Assembly: GCF_023923225.1 (NCBI RefSeq)
Contig: NZ_CP099489.1
Location: forward strand, 3,658,001-3,722,000
DNA length: 64,000 nucleotides
DNA from: Ornithinimicrobium faecis
Lineage (GTDB): Bacteria > Actinomycetota > Actinomycetes > Actinomycetales > Dermatophilaceae
Reading direction: 5' to 3'
Shown: one piece after another, positions 22,632 to 33,031 of the stretch
Layout: each line of letters opens with the position of its first letter
Position numbering within the stretch: position 1 is the first letter of the stretch
Notes under the pieces: generated by a model
Told to the model about the DNA's origin: nothing
Database searches by the model: none
Seen by the model: only the letters and a program-made list of their open reading frames with translations
Program-made: the position numbers and the translations under genes

Positions 22632-25214
22632 TCAGGCGTTGGCGACCAGGCCCAGCTCGGCGTCGGCGGCCAACTGCGGGTGGGCGGGCAGCGCCCGCAC
22701 GGTCCAGCCGAGGCTGCCGGTGCGGGTCAGCTCCAGCTCGCCGTCGAAGCGGTGCCGCCCGTTGTCATAGGACTCCACCGGCTCCAGGGTGCTGGTCTCG
22801 ACCTCGGTGAGCTCGTCGGTCTCCGAGGCCCGGCCGAAAGCCACCTGCACGCTCACGTCCTCCGGAGAGAGGCCACCGAGCGCGAGATAGGCGTGCACCC
22901 GCACCGTCTCACCGATCTGCGGGCTGTCGCTGACACCCTCGGCCTCCACGTGCTCAACACGCACGGACGGCCAGGCGGCACGGATGCGCTCGACCGCACC
23001 GGCCAAGTCACGGGCACGGGCATAGTTGTTCTCGCGCACGGCCCAGCCGGCACGTGCGGCGGGCAGATACAGCGCCCGGGTGTAGTCGCGCACCATCCGA
23101 TCGGCCATCACCTTCGGCCCGAGCGTGCCCAGCGTGTGCTGGATCATCTCCAGCCAGCGCGTGGGCAGGCCGGCCTCGTCGGTGTCATAGAAGGTCGGCA
23201 CGACGCTGTTCTCCAGCAGGTCATAGAGCGCCGAGGCCTCCAGCTCGTCGCGGCGGTCATCATCGACGCCGTCAGCGGTGGGGATCGCCCAGCCGTTCTC
23301 GCCGTCGAACCACTCGTCCCACCAGCCGTCCAGGATGGACAGGTTCAGGGCGCCGTTGAGGGCGGCCTTCATGCCGGAGGTGCCGCACGCCTCGAACGGG
23401 CGCAGCGGGTTGTTCAACCAGACGTCGCAGCCCGGATAGAGCCGCTGGGCCATCGCGATGTCGTAGTTGGGCAGGAAGACGATCCGGTGGCGCAGCTTGT
23501 GGTCGTCCGTGAAGCGCACCATCTCCTGGATCAGCCGCTTGCCGGTGTCGTCGGCCGGGTGCGCCTTGCCGGCGATGACCAGCTGCACGGGGCGGTCGGG
23601 GTCCAGCAGGATCTTGGCCAGCCGCTCGGGGTCGCGCAGCATCAGGGTCAGGCGTTTGTAGGTCGGCACTCGCCTCGCGAAGCCGATCGTGAGGATGTCT
23701 GGGTCCAGGACTTCATCGATCCAGCCCAGCTCGGCGGAGGTGGAGCCGCGCGTGCGCATGGACTTGCGCAGGCGGGTGCGGGTCTCGGCCACCAACTGCT
23801 CGCGCATCTCACGCTTGGTCGCCCAGATCCGATCGACCGGCACCTGCGACACCTTCTCGAAGGCGGTCCCGTCGGTCAACGCCTCGGGGCCCATGAACTC
23901 GGCGGCCAGGTCGAAGACCTTGCGGTCCACCCAGGTGCCGGCGTGCACGCCGTTGGTGATCGAGCCGATCGGCACCTCGGCCTCGTCGAAGCCCGGCCAC
24001 AGGCCCTTGAACATGCCGCGGCTCACCTCGCCGTGCAGCACGGAGACGCCGTTGGCCCGCTGGCCCAGGCGCAGGCCCATCACGGCCATGTTGAACACGC
24101 CACTGTCCCCGCCCTCATAGGTCTCCGCGCCCAGCTCGAGCAGCTTGTCGAGCGCAACGCCAGGCAGCTCGGCGGCCCCGCCGAAGTGCTGGGAGATCTG
24201 GTTGACACCAAACCGGTCGATGCCGGCGGGCACCGGGGTGTGGGTGGTGAAGACCGTGGAGGCCCGCACCGCGCGCAGCGCCTCCTCAAAGGACAGGTCC
24301 GCGCCGGAGACCAGCTCGCTGATCCGCTCCACGCCCTGGAACCCGGCGTGGCCCTCGTTCATGTGATAGACGTCCGGCTCCGGGGCACCGGTCAGTCGCG
24401 ACCACAGCCGCAGCGCCCGGACACCGCCGATGCCGAGCAGCATCTCCTGCTGCAGGCGCTGGTCACCGCCGCCGCCATACAGCCGGTCGGTCAGGTCACG
24501 TTTGCTCGCGTCGTTGCTCTCCACGTCGGAGTCGAGCAGCAGCAGCGGCACCCGCCCGACCTGGGCCCGCCACACGTGGGCGTCCAGGTGTCCTTCACCG
24601 GGCATCGCCAGGGAGATCACGGCCGGGGTGCCGTCCTCCTCGCGCAGCAGCGCCAGCGGCTGGTCGTCGGGGTCCAGGACCGGATAGGACTCCTGCTGCC
24701 AGCCCTCGGCGTTGAGCCGCTGGCGGAAGTAGCCGCTCTTGTAGAACAGGCCGATGCCGACGATCGGCACACCGAGGTCGGAGGCGCTCTTGAGGTGGTC
24801 GCCGGCCAGGATCCCGAGGCCGCCGGAATACTGCGGCAGCGCGGCGGTGATCCCGAACTCCGGGGAGAAATAGGCATAGGCCTGCCCGAACCCGCCGGCC
24901 TCCCCTCCGGCCTGCGCCTCCTGCTGATACCAGCGCGGCTCGCTCAGATAGCGCGTCAGCCCCTCGCCCGCCTCGCGCACGCGCTGCACGAAGGCCGGGT
25001 CGCCGGCCAGCCGGTCCAGCTCGTCGGGCGTCAGTGCGCTGAGCATGGCCAGCGGCTCGCGGCGGCACTCGGCCCACTTCTGCGCGTCGATGCTCTCGAA
25101 CAGGTCGAGCGTCGGCGGGTGCCATGACCAGCGCAGATTGAGCGCGAGGTCGTGCAACGGGGACAGTGCGTCGGGCAGGACGGTGCGCACGTGGAGTCTG
25201 CGGATGGCCTTCAC
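22632..25214 (-). CDS. glgP: Alpha-glucan phosphorylase
   Basis: Releases glucose-1-phosphate from glycogen or maltodextrin ends using PLP. The 860-residue protein belongs to the actinobacterial/archaeal-type phosphorylases: an N-terminal DUF3417 segment (LALNLRWSWHPPTLDLFESI), GGLGILAGDHLKSASDLG, MNEGHAGF, and the PLP site EACGTSGMKAALNG (Lys about 616). The start is GTG 25214 with TACCCT 7 nt upstream and no ribosome site, so it is leaderless. The longer open frame to 27320 runs antisense through glgE and is not real. Divergent to glgE. Confidence 0.95.
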   Translation of the reverse strand: MKAIRRLHVRTVLPDALSPLHDLALNLRWSWHPPTLDLFESIDAQKWAECRREPLAMLSALTPDELDRLAGDPAFVQRVREAGEGLTRYLSEPRWYQQEAQAGGEAGGFGQAYAYFSPEFGITAALPQYSGGLGILAGDHLKSASDLGVPIVGIGLFYKSGYFRQRLNAEGWQQESYPVLDPDDQPLALLREEDGTPAVISLAMPGEGHLDAHVWRAQVGRVPLLLLDSDVESNDASKRDLTDRLYGGGGDQRLQQEMLLGIGGVRALRLWSRLTGAPEPDVYHMNEGHAGFQGVERISELVSGADLSFEEALRAVRASTVFTTHTPVPAGIDRFGVNQISQHFGGAAELPGVALDKLLELGAETYEGGDSGVFNMAVMGLRLGQRANGVSVLHGEVSRGMFKGLWPGFDEAEVPIGSITNGVHAGTWVDRKVFDLAAEFMGPEALTDGTAFEKVSQVPVDRIWATKREMREQLVAETRTRLRKSMRTRGSTSAELGWIDEVLDPDILTIGFARRVPTYKRLTLMLRDPERLAKILLDPDRPVQLVIAGKAHPADDTGKRLIQEMVRFTDDHKLRHRIVFLPNYDIAMAQRLYPGCDVWLNNPLRPFEACGTSGMKAALNGALNLSILDGWWDEWFDGENGWAIPTADGVDDDRRDELEASALYDLLENSVVPTFYDTDEAGLPTRWLEMIQHTLGTLGPKVMADRMVRDYTRALYLPAARAGWAVRENNYARARDLAGAVERIRAAWPSVRVEHVEAEGVSDSPQIGETVRVHAYLALGGLSPEDVSVQVAFGRASETDELTEVETSTLEPVESYDNGRHRFDGELELTRTGSLGWTVRALPAHPQLAADAELGLVANA

Positions 25215-25283
25215 ACCGCACAGGGTATGCCGTGGTGCCGGTGTGTCGTGCACGCGCACCTCCCGACCGGTAGCGTCGGCCTC
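25215..25283. promoter_or_regulatory. Divergent glgP/glgE promoter region
   Basis: The 69-bp gap holds two leaderless-type promoters. On the minus strand TACCCT (plus-strand 25222-25227) lies 7 nt before glgP GTG. On the plus strand TAGCGT (25271-25276) lies 7 nt before glgE GTG 25284. Neither gene has a Shine-Dalgarno. The close back-to-back layout could link glucan breakdown and synthesis. Confidence 0.6.
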
Positions 25284-27344
25284 GTGAGCCAGACAACAGC
25301 CAACGGCAGCAACCAGTCCGTGCTCGCCCTCGTGGGCCAGACGCCCATCGGGCGGATCCCGGTGCAGAACGTCCGTCCGGCCGTCGACGGTGGCGCCCGA
25401 CCGACAAAATCTGTGGTCAACGAACTGTTCGCGATCACCGCCACCGTCTTCCGCGAGGGCCACGACAAGGTCAACGCGACGGTCGTGCTGACCGACCCCG
25501 ACGGCGTCGAGCACCACATCCGGATGCACCTGCTCAACCCCGGACTGGATCACTGGGGCACCACCGTCTTCGCCGACCGCGAGGGCATCTGGAGTTATCG
25601 CGTCGAGGGCTGGTCCGATCCCTATGCCACCTGGCACCACGACGCCACCATCAAGGTGGAGGCCGGGGTCGACGTGGAGCTGATGCTCGAGGAGGGCGCC
25701 CGCGTGATCGAGCGCGCCCGCGACGAGGTGGAGCGCTCCCCCGAGGACGGGCAGCTGCTCACCGAGGCGGCGGCAGAGCTGCGCGACACGGGTCGCCCCG
25801 TCGGGGAGCGCCTGGCCGCGGGCACTAACCTGCACGACCTGTTGACCCACGCGCCGCTGCGTGACCTGGTCAGCCCCAGCCGCGAGCACTCCTGGTGGGT
25901 GGAGCGCCAGCTGGCCCTGCACGGCGCCTGGTATGAGATCTTCCCCCGCTCCGAGGGGGCCACGCAGGACCCCGAGACGGGGCTGTGGACCAGCGGCACG
26001 TTCGCCACCGCCGCCGAGCGGCTCCCCGCGATCGCCGACATGGGCTTCGACGTCGTCTATCTCACCCCGATCCACCCCATCGGTCGCACCAACCGCAAGG
26101 GACGCAACAACACCCTGGACGCCCAGGAGCACGACCCGGGCAGCCCCTACGCGATCGGCGCGCAGGAGGGCGGCCACGACGCGCTCCACCCCGACCTGGG
26201 GGACTTCGACGACTTTGACGCCTTCGTGGCCCGCGCGCAGGAGCTCGGGCTCGAGGTGGCAATGGACCTGGCGCTGCAGGCCGCCCCCGACCACCCGTGG
26301 GCCACCGAGCACCCCGAGTTCTTCACCACCCGCGCCGACGGCACCATCGCCTATGCCGAGAACCCGCCGAAGAAATACCAGGACATCTATCCGGTCAACT
26401 TCGACAACGCCCCGCCGGCCGCCTATGCCGAGGTGCGACGCATCATGCAGGTCTGGATCGACCACGGCGTCAAGATCTTCCGCGTCGACAACCCGCACAC
26501 CAAGCCGGTTGAGTTCTGGCAGTGGCTGATTGCCGATGTCGCGGTCGATCACCCCGATGTCATCTGGCTGGCCGAGGCGTTCACCAAGCCGGCGATGATG
26601 CACACGCTGGCCAAGGTCGGTTTCCAGCAGTCCTACACCTACTACGCCTGGCGCAACCAGGCGGCCGAGCTCACGGAATACGTCACCGAGCTCGCGGGCC
26701 CCGCCGCGGCCTACATGCGGCCCTCGTTCTGGCCGACCACGCACGACATCCTCACGCCCTACATGCAATACGGCGGTCCGACCGCCTTCCAGGTGCGGGC
26801 TGCCCTGGCCGCGACGCTGGTGCCGACCTACGGCATCTACGCCGGCTATGAGCACTGCGAGAACGTCGCCCGCCCGGGGGCCGAGGAGCACATCGACAAC
26901 GAGAAATACGAGTTCAAGAACCGCCGGTGGGACCTCGACACCGAGCACGGCGGCCGCGACGAGGCCCACGGGCGGCCCAACCTGGCCCCGTTCCTGAAGC
27001 GGCTCAACGAGATCCGCCGGGAGCACCCCGCGCTGCACTGGATGCGCAACATCACCTTCCACAGCGCCGAGGACGAGAACATCCTGGTCTTCTCCAAGCG
27101 CGGGGGCGGTGCGCACGACGGGTCCGACTCCGACGAGATCATCGTGGTGGCCAACCTGGACCCGCACGCGGACCGCGCGACCACCGTGCACCTCAACATG
27201 CCCTCGATCGGACTCGGCTGGCACGAGCGCTTCGTGGCCCACGAGCTGCTCACCGACCAGCAGTGGCACTGGGGCGATGCCAACTTTGTCCAGCTCGGCC
27301 CGAGCGCTCTGCCGGTCCACATCATCTCGGTCAGGAAGTTCTGA
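25284..27344 (+). CDS. glgE: Alpha-1,4-glucan:maltose-1-phosphate maltosyltransferase GlgE
   Basis: Adds maltose from maltose-1-phosphate to growing alpha-glucan (GH13_3). The 686 residues comprise an N-terminal domain ([15 protein letters not shown]), an inserted helical bundle ([10 protein letters not shown] region) and a barrel with [29 protein letters not shown] (nucleophile Asp about 403), WLAEAFTKP (Glu about 428) and FWPTTHDIL (Asp about 485). The sequence [15 protein letters not shown] is typical of GlgE phosphate binding. The start is GTG 25284. The stop overlaps treS by one base (TGATG). First gene of glgE-treS-mak/glgB-pgm. Confidence 0.97.
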   Translation: MSQTTANGSNQSVLALVGQTPIGRIPVQNVRPAVDGGARPTKSVVNELFAITATVFREGHDKVNATVVLTDPDGVEHHIRMHLLNPGLDHWGTTVFADREGIWSYRVEGWSDPYATWHHDATIKVEAGVDVELMLEEGARVIERARDEVERSPEDGQLLTEAAAELRDTGRPVGERLAAGTNLHDLLTHAPLRDLVSPSREHSWWVERQLALHGAWYEIFPRSEGATQDPETGLWTSGTFATAAERLPAIADMGFDVVYLTPIHPIGRTNRKGRNNTLDAQEHDPGSPYAIGAQEGGHDALHPDLGDFDDFDAFVARAQELGLEVAMDLALQAAPDHPWATEHPEFFTTRADGTIAYAENPPKKYQDIYPVNFDNAPPAAYAEVRRIMQVWIDHGVKIFRVDNPHTKPVEFWQWLIADVAVDHPDVIWLAEAFTKPAMMHTLAKVGFQQSYTYYAWRNQAAELTEYVTELAGPAAAYMRPSFWPTTHDILTPYMQYGGPTAFQVRAALAATLVPTYGIYAGYEHCENVARPGAEEHIDNEKYEFKNRRWDLDTEHGGRDEAHGRPNLAPFLKRLNEIRREHPALHWMRNITFHSAEDENILVFSKRGGGAHDGSDSDEIIVVANLDPHADRATTVHLNMPSIGLGWHERFVAHELLTDQQWHWGDANFVQLGPSALPVHIISVRKF

Positions 27345-29050
27345 TGCAGGGCCTGAACCTCCAGCAGCCCGGGCTCAAATACGACCCGGACTGGTATCGC
27401 AAGGCCGTCTTCTACGAGGTGCTGGTCCGCGGCTTCGACGACTCGACCGGCTCGGGGTCGGGTGACTTCAGCGGCCTGATCAACCGGCTGGACTATCTGC
27501 AGTGGCTGGGCATCGACTGTCTCTGGATCCCCCCGTTCTATGCCTCACCCTTGCGCGACGGCGGCTACGACGTCGCCGACTACACGGCCGTCCTGCCCGA
27601 GTTCGGCACGCTGCCCGACTTTCAGGAGCTCATCTCCCAGGCGCACGCGCGCGGCATACGGATCATCACTGACCTGGTGATGAACCACACCTCCGACCAA
27701 CACGCCTGGTTCCAGTCCTCCCGATCGGACCCGGAGGGTCCCTACGGCGACTTCTATGTGTGGTCCGACACCGACGACAAGTATGCCGACGCCCGGATCA
27801 TCTTCGTCGACACCGAGGTCTCCAACTGGAGTTTCGACAGTGTGCGGCGCCAGTTCTACTGGCACCGGTTCTTCAGTCACCAACCGGACCTGAACTTTGA
27901 GAACGAGGCCGTCCAGGAGGCCATGTTCGAGGTGGTCCGGTTCTGGATGGACATGGGGATCGACGGCTTCCGGCTCGACGCGGTGCCCTATCTGTTTGAG
28001 GAGGAGGGCACCAACTGCGAGAACCTCCCTCGCACCCACGAGTTCCTGGCCCGGCTGCGCGCGATGGTCGATGACGAGTTCCCCGGCCGCGTGCTGCTTG
28101 CCGAGGCCAACCAGATGCCCGCCGAGGTGGTCGACTACTTCGGCACCCCGGAGGCGCCGGAGTGCCACATGTGCTTCCACTTCCCGGTGATGCCGCGCCT
28201 CTACTACGCGCTGCGCGAGGAGACGGCGGCCTCGATCATCCGGGTGATGGAGGAGACTCCGCCGATCCCGCAGGGCACGCAGTGGGGCACCTTCTTGCGC
28301 AACCACGACGAGTTGACGCTGGAGATGGTCTCGCCCGAGGAGCGCTCGGCGATGTATGGCTGGTATGCCCCCGACCCGCGGATGCGCGCCAACATCGGGA
28401 TCCGGCGTCGGCTGGCCCCACTCCTGGACAACTCCCGCGCCGAGATCGAGCTGATCAACGCGCTGCTGCTGAGCCTGCCCGGCAGCCCGTGCCTCTATTA
28501 CGGCGACGAGATCGGGATGGGCGACAACATCTGGCTGGCCGACCGGGACGCGGTGCGCACGCCGATGCAGTGGACCCCGGACCGCAACGCCGGCTTCTCC
28601 ACCGCCGACCCGGGCAAACTCTATCTGCCAGTGATCTCCAGCCTCGTCTATCACCACGCCGCGGTGAACGTGGAGGCGCAGATGGCCACGGGTTCCTCAC
28701 TGCTGCACTGGGTCCGGGGCATGCTGCAGATCCGCTCGCGCCACGAGGTCTTCGGGCTCGGTGAGTTCACCGTGTGCGAGGCGGACAACCCGGCCGTGCT
28801 GGCCTACACCCGCCTGATGACCGACCCCGAGGTGGAGATCGAGGGCCGCCCCGGCGTGCTCTGCGTCAACAACCTCTCGGGCCGCCCGCAGGCTGCCCGG
28901 ATCCAGTTGCCCGAGGGTCAGGAGGGCGCGGTGACCGTTGACCTGTTCGGTGGCACGGGCTTCCAGGACGTGGATGCGGACGGCTCGATCCACCTGGCCC
29001 TGGGCTCGCAGGACTTCTACTGGCTCGGCCTGACACCTCAAGGAGTCTGA
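27344..29050 (+). CDS. treS: Maltose alpha-D-glucosyltransferase / trehalose synthase TreS
   Basis: Interconverts maltose and trehalose; in the GlgE route it supplies maltose for maltokinase. The 568-residue GH13_16 protein starts [18 protein letters not shown] and has [23 protein letters not shown] (nucleophile Asp about 208), LLAEANQ (Glu about 252) and [12 protein letters not shown] (about 319). Length is that of a stand-alone TreS, without the C-terminal maltokinase domain seen in some fusions; here the kinase is fused to GlgB instead. ATG 27344 overlaps the glgE stop. Confidence 0.96.
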   Translation: MQGLNLQQPGLKYDPDWYRKAVFYEVLVRGFDDSTGSGSGDFSGLINRLDYLQWLGIDCLWIPPFYASPLRDGGYDVADYTAVLPEFGTLPDFQELISQAHARGIRIITDLVMNHTSDQHAWFQSSRSDPEGPYGDFYVWSDTDDKYADARIIFVDTEVSNWSFDSVRRQFYWHRFFSHQPDLNFENEAVQEAMFEVVRFWMDMGIDGFRLDAVPYLFEEEGTNCENLPRTHEFLARLRAMVDDEFPGRVLLAEANQMPAEVVDYFGTPEAPECHMCFHFPVMPRLYYALREETAASIIRVMEETPPIPQGTQWGTFLRNHDELTLEMVSPEERSAMYGWYAPDPRMRANIGIRRRLAPLLDNSRAEIELINALLLSLPGSPCLYYGDEIGMGDNIWLADRDAVRTPMQWTPDRNAGFSTADPGKLYLPVISSLVYHHAAVNVEAQMATGSSLLHWVRGMLQIRSRHEVFGLGEFTVCEADNPAVLAYTRLMTDPEVEIEGRPGVLCVNNLSGRPQAARIQLPEGQEGAVTVDLFGGTGFQDVDADGSIHLALGSQDFYWLGLTPQGV

Positions 29051-29051
29051 G

Positions 29052-32000
29052 ATGCCAACACTGACACCACCTTTCGCGCAGTTCCTGCCGGGATGGGTCG
29101 GCTCCCAACGCTGGTTCACCGGCAAGGGCCGCTCCCCCTCGCTGCGCCGGGTCGGCGGCTATCGGCTGGAGGACCCGGCCGGTGAGGTCGGCATCGAGGT
29201 CCATCTCGTGGCCGACGAGTCCGGGCCGAGTCCGGTGATCTATCACGTGCCGCTCACCTATCGGGGCGAGGCGGCGCCCGAGCTGCACACGGCGCTGGTC
29301 GCCACCGTCGAGCACAGTGAGCTGGGCACCCGGTGGATCTATGACGGCTGCCACGACCCGGTCTATGTCCAGGCGCTGGCCGACCTGATGCACTCCGGGG
29401 CGCACGTCTCCGGCAGCGACGAGGGCACCGACCTGACCGGCAGCGCCACCACGGCACGTGCTGCGGGGCCATGCCCGGTGGTGCGCCGCTCCGCCGTCCT
29501 GGTCGGTGAGCAGTCCAACACCTCGATCATCGTCGAGACGGGCGAGCCGGGTGAGTCCGCCCCGGTCATCATCAAGGTCTTCCGAGTCCTGCAGGCCGGG
29601 GAGAATCCCGACGTGTCCGTGCAGAGTGCCCTGGCCGAGGCGGGCAGCACCCTGGTGCCGCAGCCCGTCGGCTGGGTGACCGGCACCTGGCACGAGACCG
29701 ACGGATCGTCCGCGCAGGGCCACCTGGCCTTCGCCCAGGAGTTCCTGCCGGGCGTGCAGGACGCGTGGCGCACGGCGCTGGTCGCGGCCCGCGACGAGAC
29801 AGACTTCACCGACCGGGCCCGCGAGCTCGGCGTCGCCACCGCCCAGGTCCACGCGACGCTGCGCGAGGCGTTCGGCACGCAGGACCTGACGCCGCAGCGC
29901 CAGCAGGCGCTGCTCGAGGGCCTGCGCGACTGGCAGCGCCGTGCGGTGGAGGCCGCGCCCGAGCTCGCCGAGGACGAGGCCCGGATCACGGCAGCCCTTG
30001 CTGCTGCAGAGGACGCGCAGTGGCCTGCGCTGCAACGCATCCACGGTGATTATCACCTCGGTCAGGTGCTCGACGTCCCGGACCGCGGCTGGGTGCTGGT
30101 CGACTTTGAGGGCGAGCCGCTGCGCCCGCTGGAGGAGCGCTCGCTGCCCGACCTGGCACTGCGCGACGTGGCCGGCATGCTCCGCTCGTTCGACTACGCG
30201 GCCGGGTCGGTCGCCCAGGACGGCGACCTCGACCGGGCCGACTGGGCCCGGGCAGCCCGCGCTGCGTTCCTGGACGGTTATGCCAGCGAGTCCGGGACCG
30301 ACCTGGAGAGCTCTGCCTCGATCCTGGCCGCGCTCGAGCTGGGCAAGGCGCTCTATGAGGTGGTCTACGAGGCCAGCAACCGCCCGGCCTGGATCGGCAT
30401 CCCCGTCGCCGCCGTCCGCGCCCTCGTCACGCCCTCCCCCACCCCCGACCGAGCGCACGGTGTGGCGACATCCGACCCCCACCGAGCGCACGGTGTGGCG
30501 ACATCCGACCCCCACCGAGCGCACGGTGTGGCGACATCTGGCCCCACCGAGCGCGCCGCAGAGGACACACCGGCCCCACCGAGCGCGTGGTCGAGTGGTG
30601 AGCCCGAGCCGGTTGGCGACGCCGGGGGCGGATCGACCGTGCAAAACCTCCCTGAAAATACGGGAGAGGTGAGCGAAACCTCCCCCAAAATTGGGGAGAA
30701 ACCGCTCGCTGAGCGGGAGGTGGAGCTGCTGCTGCGCGGTCTGCACCGCGACCCACACTCCCTGCTGGGCGCGCACCCGCACGACGGCGGCATCACCATC
30801 CGCACCCTGCGCCCCCTGGCGGAGTCGGTGACGGTCCTGCTCGCTGAGGGCGAGCGCCACCCGATGCACCACGAGACCCACGGCATCTGGACGGCAGTGC
30901 TCCCGCGCACCGACATCCCCGACTATCGCCTCGAGGTGTCCTGGGGCGACGGGGTGGGCCACCAGCAGGACGACCCCTATCGTTTCCTGCCCACGCTGGG
31001 CGAGATGGATCGGCACCTGATCAGCGAGGGCCGCCACGAACAGTTGTGGAAGGTGCTCGGCGCCCACCTGCGCGCCTATGACGGGCCGATGGGCCAGGTG
31101 CGCGGCACGAGTTTCGCCGTCTGGGCCCCCAACGCCCGCGGGGTGCACGTGGTCGGCGACTTCAACCAGTGGGACAACACGGCCCACCCGATGCGCGTGC
31201 TCGGCGACAGCGGGATCTGGGAGATCTTCGTGCCCGGCGTCTGGCAGGACAACCGATACAAGTTCGACATCACCGGCCCCGACGGCCACCGCCGGCTCAA
31301 GGCCGACCCGATGGCCCGGGCCGCAGAGGTGCCACCGAGCTCGGCCTCGATCGTCACCCACGCCTGGCACGAGTGGGGCGACCAGGAGTGGATGGATCGG
31401 CGCGCCACGACCGACCCGCACACCGGGCCGATGAGCATCTATGAGGTGCACCTCGGCTCCTGGCGTCAGGGCGCGTCCTACCGCGACCTGGCCGAGCAGC
31501 TGACCAACTACGTCACACAGATGGGCTTCAGCCACGTCGAGTTGATGCCGGTGATGCAGCACCCCTACGGCCCGTCCTGGGGTTACCACGTCACCGGTTA
31601 CTACGCCGCCGACTCCCGGCTCGGCTCCCCCGACGACCTGCGCTATCTGATCGACCGGCTCCACCAGGCGGGCATCGGCGTGATCCTGGACTGGGTGCCG
31701 GGCCACTTCGCCACCGACCCGTGGGCGCTGGCCCGGTTCGACGGCACCCCGATCTATGAGCACCCGGACCCGCGCCGCGGCTGGCAGAACGACTGGGGCT
31801 CCTACATCTTCGACTTCGGTCGCCCCCAGGTGCGCAACTTCCTCGTGGCCAACGCCCTGTTCTGGATGGAGGAGTTCCACGCCGACGGCCTGCGGGTGGA
31901 CGGGGTGGCCTCGATGCTCTACCTCGACTACTCCCGCAACGACGGCGAGTGGCTGCCCAACAAGCACGGCGGGCGGGAGAACCTCGAGGCGGTGGCGCTG

Positions 32001-33029
32001 CTGCAGGAGACCAACGCCACGGCCTACCGCCGCAACCCGGGCGTGGTCATCATCGCCGAGGAGTCCACCTCCTGGCCCGGCGTGACGCGCTCCACGAGCA
32101 GCGGTGGGCTCGGCTTTGGCTTCAAGTGGAACATGGGCTGGATGCACGACTCGCTGGACTACATCAAGCGCCAGCCGATCCACCGTCAGTATCACCACCA
32201 CCAGATGACCTTCTCGCTGATGTATGCGTTCTCCGAGCAGTTCGTGCTGCCCATCAGCCACGACGAGGTGGTGCACGGCAAGGGCTCCCTGCTGCGCAAG
32301 ATGGGCGGCAGTGACCGGTGGCAGATGATGGCCAGTCTGCGTGCCTATCTGGCGTTCATGTGGGCCCACCCCGGCAAGCAACTGCTCTTCATGGGCCAGG
32401 AGTTCGCGCAGATCGCGGAGTGGGCGGACGGTCGTGGACTGGACTGGTGGCTGCTCGACCAGCCAGCTCACGTGGGTGTCCAGCACCTGGTGCGCGACCT
32501 CAACCTGACCTACCGGGACACGCCAGCCCTGTGGCAGCTGGACCACAAGGGCTCGGGCTTCCAGTGGCTGGACGCCGACGACTCCCGCGGCAACACCTTC
32601 TCCTTCGTGCGCTATGGCACCGAGGACGCGGACGGCGAGCGCCCGGTGCTGGTGGCCGCGGCCAACTTCTCCGGGTCACCGCGGACGGTCCGTCTCGGCG
32701 TCCCGCGGGCCGGTCGCTGGCACGAGGTCGTCAACACCGACGCCGACCACTACGGCGGCTCTGGCGTGGGCAACATGGGGTCGGTGACGGCCTCCGACCA
32801 GCCGCACCAGGGGCAACCGCACTCACTGACCCTGACGCTGCCACCCCTTGGCGTGCTCTGGCTCGTGCCCGCCGCGCCTGAGCCAACTGAGGCAGCCGAG
32901 GCAACTGAGGCAGCCGAGGCCCGACCCACCCAAGCCGTGACCGAGGCGAGCTCACCGGAGCAGCCAGCTGACGGCATACCGAAGCAGTCCCCCGACCCCG
33001 ACACCCCGACGCCCACCACCACGGAGTAG
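29052..33029 (+). CDS. Maltokinase - GlgB branching enzyme fusion
   Basis: One unbroken 1325-residue frame. Residues 1-455 are maltokinase (Mak/Pep2; ATP + maltose to maltose-1-phosphate): [28 protein letters not shown] (about 330) and [13 protein letters not shown]. Residues about 551-1275 are GlgB (EC 2.4.1.18): [10 protein letters not shown], a CBM48 module ([20 protein letters not shown]), [16 protein letters not shown] (Asp about 946), IIAEEST (Glu about 1001) and [10 protein letters not shown] (about 1069). Residues about 458-550 are a linker encoded by both repeat families of this window. A Pro/Thr/Ala-rich tail ends the protein. An in-frame GTG at 30669 could start a separate GlgB but has a badly spaced ribosome site. 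It lies 1 nt after treS, with pgm following. Confidence 0.93.
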   Translation: MPTLTPPFAQFLPGWVGSQRWFTGKGRSPSLRRVGGYRLEDPAGEVGIEVHLVADESGPSPVIYHVPLTYRGEAAPELHTALVATVEHSELGTRWIYDGCHDPVYVQALADLMHSGAHVSGSDEGTDLTGSATTARAAGPCPVVRRSAVLVGEQSNTSIIVETGEPGESAPVIIKVFRVLQAGENPDVSVQSALAEAGSTLVPQPVGWVTGTWHETDGSSAQGHLAFAQEFLPGVQDAWRTALVAARDETDFTDRARELGVATAQVHATLREAFGTQDLTPQRQQALLEGLRDWQRRAVEAAPELAEDEARITAALAAAEDAQWPALQRIHGDYHLGQVLDVPDRGWVLVDFEGEPLRPLEERSLPDLALRDVAGMLRSFDYAAGSVAQDGDLDRADWARAARAAFLDGYASESGTDLESSASILAALELGKALYEVVYEASNRPAWIGIPVAAVRALVTPSPTPDRAHGVATSDPHRAHGVATSDPHRAHGVATSGPTERAAEDTPAPPSAWSSGEPEPVGDAGGGSTVQNLPENTGEVSETSPKIGEKPLAEREVELLLRGLHRDPHSLLGAHPHDGGITIRTLRPLAESVTVLLAEGERHPMHHETHGIWTAVLPRTDIPDYRLEVSWGDGVGHQQDDPYRFLPTLGEMDRHLISEGRHEQLWKVLGAHLRAYDGPMGQVRGTSFAVWAPNARGVHVVGDFNQWDNTAHPMRVLGDSGIWEIFVPGVWQDNRYKFDITGPDGHRRLKADPMARAAEVPPSSASIVTHAWHEWGDQEWMDRRATTDPHTGPMSIYEVHLGSWRQGASYRDLAEQLTNYVTQMGFSHVELMPVMQHPYGPSWGYHVTGYYAADSRLGSPDDLRYLIDRLHQAGIGVILDWVPGHFATDPWALARFDGTPIYEHPDPRRGWQNDWGSYIFDFGRPQVRNFLVANALFWMEEFHADGLRVDGVASMLYLDYSRNDGEWLPNKHGGRENLEAVALLQETNATAYRRNPGVVIIAEESTSWPGVTRSTSSGGLGFGFKWNMGWMHDSLDYIKRQPIHRQYHHHQMTFSLMYAFSEQFVLPISHDEVVHGKGSLLRKMGGSDRWQMMASLRAYLAFMWAHPGKQLLFMGQEFAQIAEWADGRGLDWWLLDQPAHVGVQHLVRDLNLTYRDTPALWQLDHKGSGFQWLDADDSRGNTFSFVRYGTEDADGERPVLVAAANFSGSPRTVRLGVPRAGRWHEVVNTDADHYGGSGVGNMGSVTASDQPHQGQPHSLTLTLPPLGVLWLVPAAPEPTEAAEATEAAEARPTQAVTEASSPEQPADGIPKQSPDPDTPTPTTTE
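30450..30593 (+). repeat. Family B repeat array B1 inside the mak-glgB linker (5 units)
   Basis: CGAGCGC-centred units start at 30450, 30483, 30516, 30548 and 30580. The first three are near identical (CACCGAGCGCACGG then TGTGGCGACAT) and 33 bp apart, so they encode an 11-residue peptide repeat containing RAHGVATSD. The last two steps are 32 bp, the spacing seen for this family outside genes. Confidence 0.9.
30640..30696 (+). repeat. Family A repeat array A5 inside the mak-glgB linker (2 units)
   Basis: Units at 30640-30664 (TGCAAAACCT, core CCCTGAAAAT, ACGGG) and 30672-30696 (AGCGAAACCT, core CCCCCAAAAT, TGGGG). Start-to-start distance is exactly 32 bp, as in the non-coding arrays, although here both are translated ([17 protein letters not shown]). 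Confidence 0.88.
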
Positions 33030-33031
33030 CC

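Noticed and set aside
22632..27320. 1562-codon minus-strand frame extending glgP through glgE
   Set aside because: Only the part up to GTG 25214 matches phosphorylase; the rest is antisense to glgE with shadow-type composition.
28866..32546. 1226-codon minus-strand frame opposite mak-glgB
   Set aside because: Antisense GC-rich shadow of a well-supported gene; no domain features.
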